A stretch of DNA of 41,105 nucleotides from Scytolyngbya sp. HA4215-MV1 (GTDB taxonomy: Bacteria > Cyanobacteriota > Cyanobacteriia > Leptolyngbyales > Leptolyngbyaceae), in the NCBI GenBank assembly GCA_019359045.1, contig JAHHIA010000024.1:1-41105 (forward strand), written 5' to 3'. Under the pieces are notes generated by a model. It ran no database searches. It was not told where the DNA came from and saw only the letters and a list, made by a program, of their open reading frames with translations. Below are positions 1 through 6,594 of the stretch, one piece after another (the stretch's first letter is position 1; each line of letters begins with the position of its first letter). The translations under genes and the position numbers were made by a program.

Positions 1-127
1 AATAATCCCCGATCGGCTGGGATGAGAAATAAATTGTCGTAGTCTGTGGGGTAAGCGCCATCTTCTGTGCTGACCTGCCCCGTTAACACCTCAAACAAGC
101 TGGGCTGATTGGGCTGTACCTCATGGT
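1..127. repeat. Terminal redundancy showing a circular molecule
   Basis: Bases 1-127 are identical to 40979-41105. The parA reading frame continues across the join without a break. This is the usual outcome of assembling a circle, so the unique length is 40,978 bp. Confidence 0.95.
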
Positions 128-272
128 TGAGATAAAAGGTGAGGTTGGCTTGTGGGTCAGAATCGATCGCTAAAACTTTTTTGCCTTGTTGGGCTAACAG
201 CAGCGCTGTGAAGAAAATGGTTGTTGTCTTTCCTTGCCCACCCGATAAGGAGATACAAGAGCAAGTTTGCAT
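1..272 (-). CDS. parA: ParA-type partition ATPase, N-terminal part (continues at 40486-40978)
   Basis: This is the first part of a 254-residue Walker-type ATPase that segregates plasmid copies. Its remainder is at the other end of the window because the circle was opened inside the gene. The ATG is at 270-272. Residues 9-17 read LSGGQGKTT, a deviant Walker A motif, followed by a second motif with IDSDPQAN, both typical of the ParA/MinD family. The usual first signature lysine (KGG) is serine here. The gene overlaps the parB-like gene by 8 bp at 40486-40493, so the pair is translated together. The palindrome-rich stretch just upstream (273-560) is the likely promoter, operator and perhaps centromere. 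Identification as a ParA ATPase is firm; the role in partition is inferred from family and partner gene. Confidence 0.9.
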   Translation of the reverse strand, partial: MQTCSCISLSGGQGKTTTIFFTALLLAQQGKKVLAIDSDPQANLTFYLNHEVQPNQPSLFEVLTGQVSTEDGAYPTDYDNLFLIPADRGL

Positions 273-560
273 AGGTAAAATCTCGATTCAATACTTGCAA
301 AGTATAGGATTTTGATTTCTTGGTGTCTAGGTATATAGATATTTATAAGTCAAGATATCTCGAATTATAGATATCTTGATTTATAGATGTGGTTCGTGAG
401 CCAATCAGCCAAAAGCCTAGCTTATCAGTGATTTCGAGGCGATTAAATCTATTGGACTGAGATAGAAGGTCAACGATTCGGACACTGAGAAGTCTAGGTT
501 TTCAGAGTTCCAGGTACCTAGACATCTAGATATCTAGAATTCTGAAAATGTTAATGTCGT
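273..560. promoter_or_regulatory. parA upstream region with palindromes; candidate operator/centromere
   Basis: This AT-rich stretch has several symmetric sites. A perfect 11-bp inverted repeat (TCAAGATATCT, 350-360, against 369-379) has an 8-bp spacer. A perfect 12-bp palindrome CTAGATATCTAG lies at 526-537. An 11/12 inverted pair (TTTTCAGAGTTC at 499-510 and 537-548) encloses it. The motif AGGTA-(C/T)-(C/A)-TAGA occurs at 329-341 and 512-524 and resembles the arms of an inverted repeat inside the parB-like gene at 40361-40408. The position in front of parA suggests autoregulation and possibly parS function, which is inference. The remaining gap to 685 shows nothing recognisable. Confidence 0.5.
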
Positions 561-685
561 GATTGAGACGCTCTCCCGGAAGTTGGCTTGTCTAACCTCG
601 ATGGGTGTGCCTTGACAGGCAGGCTCTTATCGGCGATCGTCGGTCTTTTCTAAACTCCAAAGTTTCTTGCTGAACAGCAACCTAG

Positions 686-715
686 CAAAAAGCCCCAAAC
701 CGTTGGCTTGGAGCT
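686..715 (-). terminator. Rho-independent terminator for the 737-1120 gene
   Basis: Read on the minus strand, an 11-bp stem (705-715 with 691-701, two G-U pairs) has a 3-nt loop and is followed by five T residues. It lies 20 bp past the stop codon of the gene at 737-1120. Confidence 0.75.
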
Positions 716-736
716 GATATATCAATCCTTTAGCGG

Positions 737-1120
737 CTAAGCGCTTCTCCTCAAAGGCGTTGCATTTGGGGTCGGCTTGGGTTTCGGTTGATTTAGCCGT
801 TTAGCCTGTTCCAACCGCTCCAACGCTTCAATCATCTCCGCTTTTTTGAGGTGTTTGTTCTTTCCGTGTGCATCTCGCCACTTAATTCCTGCCTCTTGGC
901 ACTGTTGTCGGAGTTGTTCAACTGGGGACAGCTTACGCTTCTGCGAAGTGGTTTCAGCCACGGTGATCCGGGATTGGTTCATCAACTTGGGTTGATGGTG
1001 AGCTTTCCACTGGCACGACGGATGACTGCGATGATGCACATAGACTGCAAACGAACTGGCAACGTAACCAAAACTCAACAATTCGACCGCTGCTGCTGCA
1101 TGGGTGAAGAGGTCTGACAT
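737..1120 (-). CDS. Small membrane-anchored protein with SAP-like C-terminal region
   Basis: This 127-residue protein has an N-terminal hydrophobic stretch (about residues 12-28) that could be a membrane anchor. A basic linker follows, then a helical region at about residues 65-103 (LRQQCQEAGIKW...KKAEMIEALE). That region has the spacing of SAP/Rho-N-type nucleic-acid-binding motifs. The tail is rich in proline and lysine. The start is supported by AAGGAG about ten bases upstream of the ATG, and a clear terminator follows at 686-715, so it is a monocistronic gene next to the partition locus. I do not recognise a named family. A role linking DNA to the membrane would fit the layout but is a guess. 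Confidence 0.6.
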   Translation of the reverse strand: MSDLFTHAAAAVELLSFGYVASSFAVYVHHRSHPSCQWKAHHQPKLMNQSRITVAETTSQKRKLSPVEQLRQQCQEAGIKWRDAHGKNKHLKKAEMIEALERLEQAKRLNQPKPKPTPNATPLRRSA

Positions 1121-1295
1121 GGCAAAAAAACTCCTTAAGAAGTGTCCCAGCCGTTGTAGCGATGGCTGGGGTAAGTTCCGATTTTTCTGTTTAGGGACGA
1201 CGCTAATCTCATAAGGAAGCGAATCGGTTGCGCTAATTGTATAAGCTTTTGCCTGCGCTGAATGACGAATTGCTGAGTGAAATTTCGGTGGGGAA

Positions 1296-1736
1296 TTGCG
1301 TTGTGGGTTTGGGTTCTTTTGGTGCGGTTTCTGTGCCCTGTGTGGTGTCGGAGGGTTACGGCTCTCCGGCTTTTGCGATCGCTATGTAGGCATGTCGAAA
1401 GAAATCGAGCGGCGCTGGCAAATGCATCGATCGCAATTAGCACGAGGAATTCATAAAAATGAGTTCCTGTTGCAGCTGGCTCAGGAGCATGGTGTATTGT
1501 CTTTCCGCTTTGAAATTTTGGAGCTTTACCCATTGGAAAAAGCCTCGGACTCTATCAGAACTTTTAAGCTCAAACAGATGGAGCAGGTTTGGATTGAAAA
1601 ACTCAACCCTTCCATCAATCTGAACAAAACCAGTCTGGGGCGGCAACGGCTACAGGAAGCCTGGACGGAGGAACGTCGCCAGCGCATGTCGAGGCTAATG
1701 AAGGAGTTTTGGCAGAGACGCAGGGAGAAAATCTGA
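1296..1736 (+). CDS. GIY-YIG-like protein with a degenerate first motif; start uncertain
   Basis: The recognisable part resembles the GIY-YIG nuclease fold: DRYVG, then SKEIERRWQMHRS, then a C-terminal EQVWIEKLNPSINLN segment carrying the family's acidic and Asn positions. Exactly ten residues before YVG the first motif reads GVG instead of GIY, so a key tyrosine is missing. No ATG lies in frame upstream of the motif; the first possible start is TTG at 1296, and the N-terminal 25 residues (rich in Gly, Cys, Phe) look non-native. The gene may therefore be decaying or use a non-ATG start. Its stop overlaps the start of the next gene as TGATG, which implies coupled translation. It is one of three GIY-YIG genes on the plasmid. 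Confidence 0.55.
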   Translation: MRCGFGFFWCGFCALCGVGGLRLSGFCDRYVGMSKEIERRWQMHRSQLARGIHKNEFLLQLAQEHGVLSFRFEILELYPLEKASDSIRTFKLKQMEQVWIEKLNPSINLNKTSLGRQRLQEAWTEERRQRMSRLMKEFWQRRREKI

Positions 1737-2074
1737 TGCTATCCTTAGCGGTGGTGTTAGCTATCAGTAACGTGGCAAGTCAGGAACGAGCAAAGGCGAT
1801 CGTGAATGCGATCGTGGAGGAAGCCAAGTCTCGCTGGGGGGAGGATTGGTTTCCTGCCCTGGTGCGAAAGTATTGCGAAATTGAGATTGCCGAGGGCGGC
1901 GATCCAAAGAAGGTGACTCCCCTAAATCGTCGCAGTCAGATCTTGTTTTTGACGGAGGAATCGAAGGCGGATGGGAAGCAAAATCCGAAGCTGGAAACGT
2001 TGCTCAAGCTGGCGGATGCGGTGGGGGCTGAGATTCAGTTGGTGTTTACGCGACAAGAGGTTAAACGGTTTTGA
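1736..2074 (+). CDS. Small protein with a partial XRE/Cro-like helix-turn-helix end
   Basis: The ATG at 1736-1738 overlaps the stop of the GIY-YIG gene (TGATG), giving 112 residues. The C-terminal part (NPKLETLLKLADAVGAEIQLVF) matches the last helices of XRE-type HTH domains, where a segment such as NPTLETLLKLADALG follows the recognition helix. The recognition-helix part before it is not obvious. The N-terminal half is alpha-helical and charged. It probably acts with the upstream GIY-YIG protein, as a regulator or partner. A longer reading from 1709 exists but lacks the coupling signal. Function is unassigned. Confidence 0.5.
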   Translation: MLSLAVVLAISNVASQERAKAIVNAIVEEAKSRWGEDWFPALVRKYCEIEIAEGGDPKKVTPLNRRSQILFLTEESKADGKQNPKLETLLKLADAVGAEIQLVFTRQEVKRF

Positions 2075-2088
2075 TGGACGATCTCTGC

Positions 2089-2820
2089 CTATTTCATGGG
2101 GGGTTTGCCTGCATCAGCTAGTTTTTGATTGAGTACCTCTTTCTTCTTTTGAAGCAGTGCTGGCTGAACGAAGTAGAAATCAAGTAAGCTTCTCAAAATT
2201 TCTAGGAGCCATTCCGACTCAGCCCTTTCTACTTCCACAATTTCTCCAGTAGCTTTGTTTTCCATGGGATGAGCTGCTATGTTGCCAATGTTCCTTACGG
2301 CATCGATAGCCTCTGACAAATAGCTAGGTAAAGCCTTAGATTCGACAACTTCTTTGATCTCGCTAAATAAATCACCTTCTTTAACCCCTGCTTTCTTGCG
2401 AAGTAGTTTCTGAAGGGCATATCGGCTCAATGCAGCACTAGCCCTTGGACTGATTGATAGCGTTAGGGCAGCTTCCTTGAAATCTTGTCTAAAATCTTCT
2501 TCTACGTCTAATGGCAATTCTGAGGACTTATCTTTGGGAGGGGGTGTCATCCAAAGTTTTTGCCATTCACCTAAAGCTAAACCTTGGCTTGTGTTGGTCT
2601 TCTGTGTTGGTTCCATGAGCCACAACTTGGAAACTTCTCCACAGTGACTACATTCAAGGAATCCACTAACGACCTGCAATTGTGGATCCACATTCTGTGG
2701 CTTAAAGGACATAGTATTCATGACCATACAGTGAGGACATGATGTAGAAATAGCTAATGGGACGTTGTGACCTGCGTAGGTTTGATTTCTTTTAATCGTT
2801 GTAAGAGGTAAAGAATGCAT
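2089..2820 (-). CDS. DUF4145 domain protein with zinc ribbon
   Basis: This 243-residue protein has two CxxC pairs near its N-terminus (CPHC at about residue 28 and CSHC at about 57), which suggest a zinc ribbon. From about residue 115 it has the DUF4145 pattern: ISPRASAALSRYALQKLLR, a middle helix, IRNIGNIAAHP-like residues (here AVRNIGNIAAHP) and a final helix ending near SLLDFYFVQPA. DUF4145 is an all-helical domain of unknown biochemical role. It is often encoded beside or fused to restriction and other defence proteins. The gene is alone on the minus strand, and its 3' end faces the small HTH-like gene. A defence role would suit this nuclease-rich plasmid but is inference. Confidence 0.75.
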   Translation of the reverse strand: MHSLPLTTIKRNQTYAGHNVPLAISTSCPHCMVMNTMSFKPQNVDPQLQVVSGFLECSHCGEVSKLWLMEPTQKTNTSQGLALGEWQKLWMTPPPKDKSSELPLDVEEDFRQDFKEAALTLSISPRASAALSRYALQKLLRKKAGVKEGDLFSEIKEVVESKALPSYLSEAIDAVRNIGNIAAHPMENKATGEIVEVERAESEWLLEILRSLLDFYFVQPALLQKKKEVLNQKLADAGKPPMK

Positions 2821-2873
2821 AACTTTTAACTGCTAACAAATAAGCAAACATTTGTATTATATTCTGTCAAAAT

Positions 2874-2990
2874 GAAGCGATCGCCGACCCGATGAGCGTC
2901 AAGGTGGAGACCCTGGAATGGGTAAAACAGGCGATGGGGATTGAAACCCACTACAGCATCATCGAGCGCCGGGAAGTGTCCTTGGGATAG
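2874..2990 (+). pseudogene. C-terminal fragment of an unidentified protein
   Basis: Thirty-eight codons without an upstream start, ending in TAG, encode EAIADP, then MSVKVETLEWVKQAMG, then a short basic end. The first codons include a HIP1 site, as in genuine cyanobacterial coding DNA. I do not recognise the parent gene. It sits in the gap between the DUF4145 gene and a GIY-YIG gene, like the other displaced gene ends on this plasmid. Confidence 0.3.
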
Positions 2991-3038
2991 TGCCAATGTC
3001 AGCCAATACTTGTTTGTGATGGGGTGTAAGGGGATGAG

Positions 3039-3698
3039 ATGCCAAGTTCAGACCGGATAAAACGAGAAGCCGATCGTATTCTTAGAATTATTCAAAAAAC
3101 GAAATTTGATGCCGCTTTGCCACTGGAGCGGGGTTACTCGAACCTCAGTTTTGCTGCTGGCATCTATGCCATCAAATCCGGTGATGAAATTCTGTATATT
3201 GGCAAAGCAAATGCCTTTCGGACTCGATTTCAGTCTGGGCATCAAACTTTGATTGCGATCATGCTAGATGGGTTAAGCCCTTCAGCCATCCGAATTGTTA
3301 CAGTTCCTACTTCGGCTCGGTATGCAGACTTTCTGCTCGATTTGGAGAAGCGAATTCTCTTCGCTTTACAACCCAAATATAATAAATACATTCCCTCGCT
3401 GGATGCGATCTTAGCCATGCAACTTCGAGAACCGACCAGTGGACATATCAAGAATGTGCTGAATTACCTGCCAGATCCCGTCGTAGATGCCCTAGAGGAT
3501 CATGCGGACACTTACGGGTTGACGGATGCTCAGGTGATTGAGTTGGCGATCGCAAACCTACTTGACCTGGAAACGACCAGCCTGAATGAGTTAAAGAATC
3601 TGGAAACGCTAGCCCAGCTTAAGGAGCGGGTTGCCATGCTGGAGGCGGTGATTCGTAAAAATGGGTTAACAGTGCCAGAATTGCCGGAAGAGAAATAG
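3039..3698 (+). CDS. GIY-YIG nuclease family protein
   Basis: This is a 219-residue protein with a clear GIY-YIG domain. GIY lies at residues 41-43 and YIG at 53-55, nine residues apart. An arginine-rich helix (FRTRF) follows, then LLDLEKRILFALQPKYNKY, which supplies the conserved Glu and Asn. About 100 residues follow the nuclease domain: a helical segment (PDPVVDALEDHADTYGLTDAQVIELAIANLL) and a C-terminal coiled coil (about residues 180-210). Members of this superfamily make single- or double-strand DNA cuts. The extra C-terminal part probably sets target choice or pairing. A short reading frame follows four bases after its stop. It is not adjacent to a restriction or repair gene that would explain it. 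Confidence 0.8.
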   Translation: MPSSDRIKREADRILRIIQKTKFDAALPLERGYSNLSFAAGIYAIKSGDEILYIGKANAFRTRFQSGHQTLIAIMLDGLSPSAIRIVTVPTSARYADFLLDLEKRILFALQPKYNKYIPSLDAILAMQLREPTSGHIKNVLNYLPDPVVDALEDHADTYGLTDAQVIELAIANLLDLETTSLNELKNLETLAQLKERVAMLEAVIRKNGLTVPELPEEK

Positions 3699-3702
3699 CC
3701 TC

Positions 3703-3858
3703 ATGCAAGCCAAAACAGACCACCTTGCACCGGCTGCGGCTCATGCCTTTCTCGATGCCTTGCCAGAGAAGATTAAGCAAGCATTAGTTACCTATGCCGA
3801 GGAGATTGATTATCCGGTAGAGGCAGTGTTGGAAATTGCGTTCACGCAGTGTCTTTGA
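3703..3858 (+). pseudogene. Small helical protein, probably truncated by a frameshift
   Basis: An ATG four bases after the GIY-YIG stop opens 51 codons encoding a helical acidic peptide (FLDALPEKIKQALVTYAEEI). After the stop, a sensible-looking continuation (FLDPDAISFANCQPMTG) lies in another frame at about 3874-3955. The gene may thus have been longer and suffered a frameshift near 3850. It could instead be a genuine short gene co-transcribed with the nuclease. Family unknown. Confidence 0.35.
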
Positions 3859-3995
3859 AAAAGAATCGCAGGTTTCCTTGACCCCGATGCAATCAGTTTT
3901 GCCAACTGCCAACCGATGACGGGTGTAGAACGGGATTTTGGGCGACTGGCGAGTTAGGGGACGAGCGATCGCAATCCATTCGGTGTAAACCCGCC

Positions 3996-4613
3996 CTATT
4001 TACCAGCCCCCAAAACCTGGGCTGCACTCAATTCCAGATCAGGAAAGCACAACGAAGCAATACGATCGCTGCCTCGCAACTGGATCGGCTTTTGGTAATG
4101 GTTTCCGGTGGCATCCAGCGTATACACCGCAACTAACGGTTGCTTTGGATCTCCGATATAGTCCCGCCCCCCTAACCCCAAATAATCCACAATCCAATAC
4201 TCTGGGATGCCGATGGCGCTATAGTCCTCGACCTTACGGGCATAGTCATTCTGCCAATTGGTACTAACCACTTCCACAACCAGCTTGATCGAGCTTCCCA
4301 GCGTAATCACAGGCTCACTTGCCCAGAGCGGCTCATTAGCAAGGGCACGCTCATCCAACACAATGACATCGGGACGAAACCCGGTGCCGGGTGCCAACGG
4401 TTTGATTAGACAACGAAAAGGGATGAAATAAGGCAGGTCTTGTCGATCAATTTGTACATTCAGTTTGCGACCGAGGAAGGCAGCCACTTTTTCATGGGGT
4501 CCCGTAGGTTCCATTTCAATCAGCTCCCCATCGATCAGTTCATAGCGATCGTTGTCTCCATACTGTGAGAGGAATGCTTCAAAGGTGAGTAATCCTGCGG
4601 CGGTTTGCACCAT
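3996..4613 (-). CDS. Uma2 family (DUF820) PD-(D/E)XK nuclease-like protein
   Basis: This 205-residue protein has the full pattern of the large cyanobacterial Uma2 family. It begins with DRYELIDGELIEM, continues with GPHEKVAAFLGRKLN, then FRPDVIVLDE (catalytic Asp at about residue 82), LVVEVVSTN (Glu at about 114), a Lys at about 127 and IGIPEYWIVDY. The fold is that of restriction-type endonucleases, but natural substrates are unknown. The start at 4611-4613 is set by AAAGGAGG five bases upstream; an upstream in-frame ATG at 4637 has no such signal. It is monocistronic. Cyanobacterial genomes carry many copies, often on mobile DNA. Confidence 0.85.
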   Translation of the reverse strand: MVQTAAGLLTFEAFLSQYGDNDRYELIDGELIEMEPTGPHEKVAAFLGRKLNVQIDRQDLPYFIPFRCLIKPLAPGTGFRPDVIVLDERALANEPLWASEPVITLGSSIKLVVEVVSTNWQNDYARKVEDYSAIGIPEYWIVDYLGLGGRDYIGDPKQPLVAVYTLDATGNHYQKPIQLRGSDRIASLCFPDLELSAAQVLGAGK

Positions 4614-4637
4614 ACAAGCCTCCTTTGGGGGGATCAA

Positions 4638-4776
4638 CCGTATAGAGTTTGGCTGTTTTCTTAACTGAGATCTTTACCTGATTCCTGAAATCATTCTAAA
4701 TGGTCGTTGGATCTGGCGGGATTCTCCGATTTCTCCCTGGAGTTACAGAATCCTGACCTCTATGCCTATCCTGATG
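4638..4776. other. Gap with a possible gene-end remnant
   Basis: A plus-strand frame at about 4700-4790 reads LDLAGFSDFSLELQNPD and continues, which looks coding but has no start. Its parent is not recognised. Nothing else is visible here. Confidence 0.2.
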
Positions 4777-5046
4777 CTAACGGGGTAGCCCACCCATCCG
4801 ATCGGCGATCGCTTGCAGCACCATCGACATCGACTCCTTATCCATCGCGCTGATTTGAATCACCATCGGACCCGTAATATTGTTCGTCTGCGTCTGTGGC
4901 GGCAGCGAACTCTGCAAATGCTTAAACACCTCTGTCTTTTGTTCAGGAGACAGTCGGTCAATCAAAGCAAACAACTCATTTAAACTACCATTCTCCAACC
5001 CCTTACTCGCCACCACAATTGCACTCCAAAAACTTTCTCCATCCAT
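4777..5046 (-). CDS. Hypothetical protein, 89 residues
   Basis: The reading frame from ATG 5044-5046 encodes 89 residues. The first half is helical (FALIDRLSPEQKTEVFKHL). A short Gln/Thr/Asn-rich linker is followed by a beta-like stretch (GPMVIQISAMD) and a closing helix. A longer frame to 5088 would need a TTG start. No ribosome site is striking at either position. I do not recognise the family. It lies between a Uma2 gene and an XRE regulator, both on the same strand, but the gaps are too wide to claim an operon. Confidence 0.5.
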   Translation of the reverse strand: MDGESFWSAIVVASKGLENGSLNELFALIDRLSPEQKTEVFKHLQSSLPPQTQTNNITGPMVIQISAMDKESMSMVLQAIADRMGGLPR

Positions 5047-5143
5047 AGACACACCAGTAAGCAACAATCGGGGTTTCAACAAAACCAACCCACGATAGTA
5101 TAACTACTGTTCGGAAGAAAAACCCGATGGTGTGACCTCTCAC

Positions 5144-5449
5144 CTAAGCGGTTAAACGCTCAAAGTCTGGCGCAGGAACCACACCGCGCATTTTCAAGCT
5201 AATCGCATAGAGCAAAGTACCGATCGTCTGTTCATCGCATTCTGCAATCAAATGATTGAAGAAAAGGTAGTGACGAGCCTGAAGTGGCAACGCAGCAATT
5301 AAGCGTTCTAGCCCGTCAGTATGTAACTCCCGTTTTCCCCGGCGAAACTCCGATAGCTGAGCCTGAGTTAACCCGGCTGCGCTCGCGAGATCCTTCGCGC
5401 TCAGGTGGAACTCAAGAATGGTTTGATCCATCGCTTCACAAAATTTCAT
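5144..5449 (-). CDS. XRE-family helix-turn-helix regulator
   Basis: This is a 101-residue DNA-binding protein. The N-terminal half carries a complete lambda-repressor-like HTH: DLASAAGLTQAQLSEFRRGKRELHTDGLERLIAALP, with the recognition helix around LTQAQLSEFRRG. The C-terminal half (FFNHLIAECDEQTIGTLLYAI) is helical and may dimerise. It is transcribed away from the probable replication gene at 5576, and the 126-bp gap between them contains inverted repeats. It therefore most likely controls itself and plasmid replication. That link is inferred from position; the family call is secure. Confidence 0.8.
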   Translation of the reverse strand: MKFCEAMDQTILEFHLSAKDLASAAGLTQAQLSEFRRGKRELHTDGLERLIAALPLQARHYLFFNHLIAECDEQTIGTLLYAISLKMRGVVPAPDFERLTA

Positions 5450-5462
5450 TTGCCGATTATCT

Positions 5463-5541
5463 CTAACGATAATTTCAGAGCGTAATATTACTCTAGGATA
5501 TAAATCATCCCGTTGTAATTATCGCTAATGATAACGGGATG
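5463..5541. promoter_or_regulatory. Divergent operator region between the XRE and replication genes
   Basis: Two imperfect inverted copies of TAACGATAATT-like sequence (5463-5474 and about 5517-5528) and a perfect 9-bp inverted repeat CATCCCGTT (5506-5514, 5533-5541, spacer 18) lie here. A palindrome TAATATTA, flanked by AGAG and CTCT, lies at about 5477-5494. These are likely binding sites for the XRE protein or for the initiator. Confidence 0.55.
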
Positions 5542-5575
5542 CCCCCATTATTGCACATCCTGCTGAAGTGTAACT

Positions 5576-6547
5576 ATGCAAGACTCCCAACCTACCACGA
5601 GGCTGCCTCGCTACTATCGGTTGACCCCCGAAGTGGCGAATGAGTTGAGGCAGGCAGACCCACCCCTAACAGCGGCAGAGTGGCGGTTGTGGAGCCTATT
5701 AGTCACCCTCGATCCCTTTGGCGATCGTTATCAAGACTTACCTGATCTGCTCGAAATTATGCAGATGTGCGATATGTCCAAGCCCACCTTCTATCGGGCG
5801 ATCGCCAAATTTGAAGAACTCAATCTCTTCGATTCTCAGCCCTTGCAAATCGCCTTCAGAAATTTGCGTGGTCAAAAAATAGTCTCAAATTTGAGACAAC
5901 CGTCTCAAAAACGAGACAACTGTCTCAAATTTGAGACTATTCCTCCTGTGGATGAAATAGAGCGACCTCCAGAACTCTTTCAGGACAAGGGTTTTAAAAA
6001 TGACTCTAAAGTCGAAAATGTACCAATTGTTTTAAAAGACTTTAAAAAACAAAAACAAATAAAAGCACCACCCACCCACCCTGTTCCGGACAAGAATGAA
6101 CAGGAAAAGATTGGTACACTCTTGCAACCCATCTCAGAATTCGGAATCCGGATAAACAAAACAATCCAAAATGCGGTGGCGATCGCCACTTACCAAGAAG
6201 GCACCACCGCCGCTGCCCTGCGCGTTCAAAAAGCCCTCTCAGCCGTCAAAGAACAACAAGAACGGGGAAATTGTCGGAATCCAGGCGGGATGTTCGTTGC
6301 AGCCATGCGAAGAGGCTTCACCGCCAACGAACAAAAAGGAACCCGCAAACAACCGCCCGATCTGGACCGAGTTGCGATCGCCATTGACCAGGCGCTGATG
6401 ATAGGCGATCGTGCTTTTGCCCTAACAAAACTGCAATCGCTCTGGGCGGAAGGCTGGCAGGAAGAGCTACGAGAGCTTTGCTACCTTCGCAAAGATTGGG
6501 GTTTCCGAGTCAGCGACCAGGGTGTGGTTGAGAAGGTGAGCACCTGA
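5576..6547 (+). CDS. Winged-helix protein, probable plasmid replication initiator
   Basis: The product has 323 residues. Residues about 30-85 form a winged helix (LTAAEWRLWSLLVTLDPFG ... MSKPTFYRAIAKFEELNLF), like the N-terminal domains of several plasmid initiators and phage replication proteins. The middle (about 100-190) is low-complexity and lysine-rich. The C-terminal part (about 195-310) is helical, with the conserved-looking stretch NPGGMFVAAMRRGF. The gene contains three palindromic repeats at 5882-5937, followed by an AT-rich stretch at about 5990-6060, the arrangement of an iteron origin inside a rep gene. The XRE gene diverges upstream. Related cyanobacterial proteins are usually annotated only as helix-turn-helix proteins, so the Rep assignment is inferred. 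It is the only replication candidate seen on this circle. Confidence 0.6.
   Translation: MQDSQPTTRLPRYYRLTPEVANELRQADPPLTAAEWRLWSLLVTLDPFGDRYQDLPDLLEIMQMCDMSKPTFYRAIAKFEELNLFDSQPLQIAFRNLRGQKIVSNLRQPSQKRDNCLKFETIPPVDEIERPPELFQDKGFKNDSKVENVPIVLKDFKKQKQIKAPPTHPVPDKNEQEKIGTLLQPISEFGIRINKTIQNAVAIATYQEGTTAAALRVQKALSAVKEQQERGNCRNPGGMFVAAMRRGFTANEQKGTRKQPPDLDRVAIAIDQALMIGDRAFALTKLQSLWAEGWQEELRELCYLRKDWGFRVSDQGVVEKVST
5882..5937. repeat. Three iteron-like 16-bp palindromes at 20-bp spacing
   Basis: GTCTCAAATTTGAGAC occurs at 5882-5897 and 5922-5937, with a variant GTCTCAAAAACGAGAC at 5902-5917. The spacers are AACC and AACT, so the period is exactly 20 bp, about two helical turns. The outer copies are perfect palindromes. 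They lie inside the winged-helix gene at a point where the protein looks like a linker. Confidence 0.85.
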
Positions 6548-6594
6548 TGATGATCTGCCCACGATCGTTCGTTGGTCTGCCGTTGCTCTGCGCC

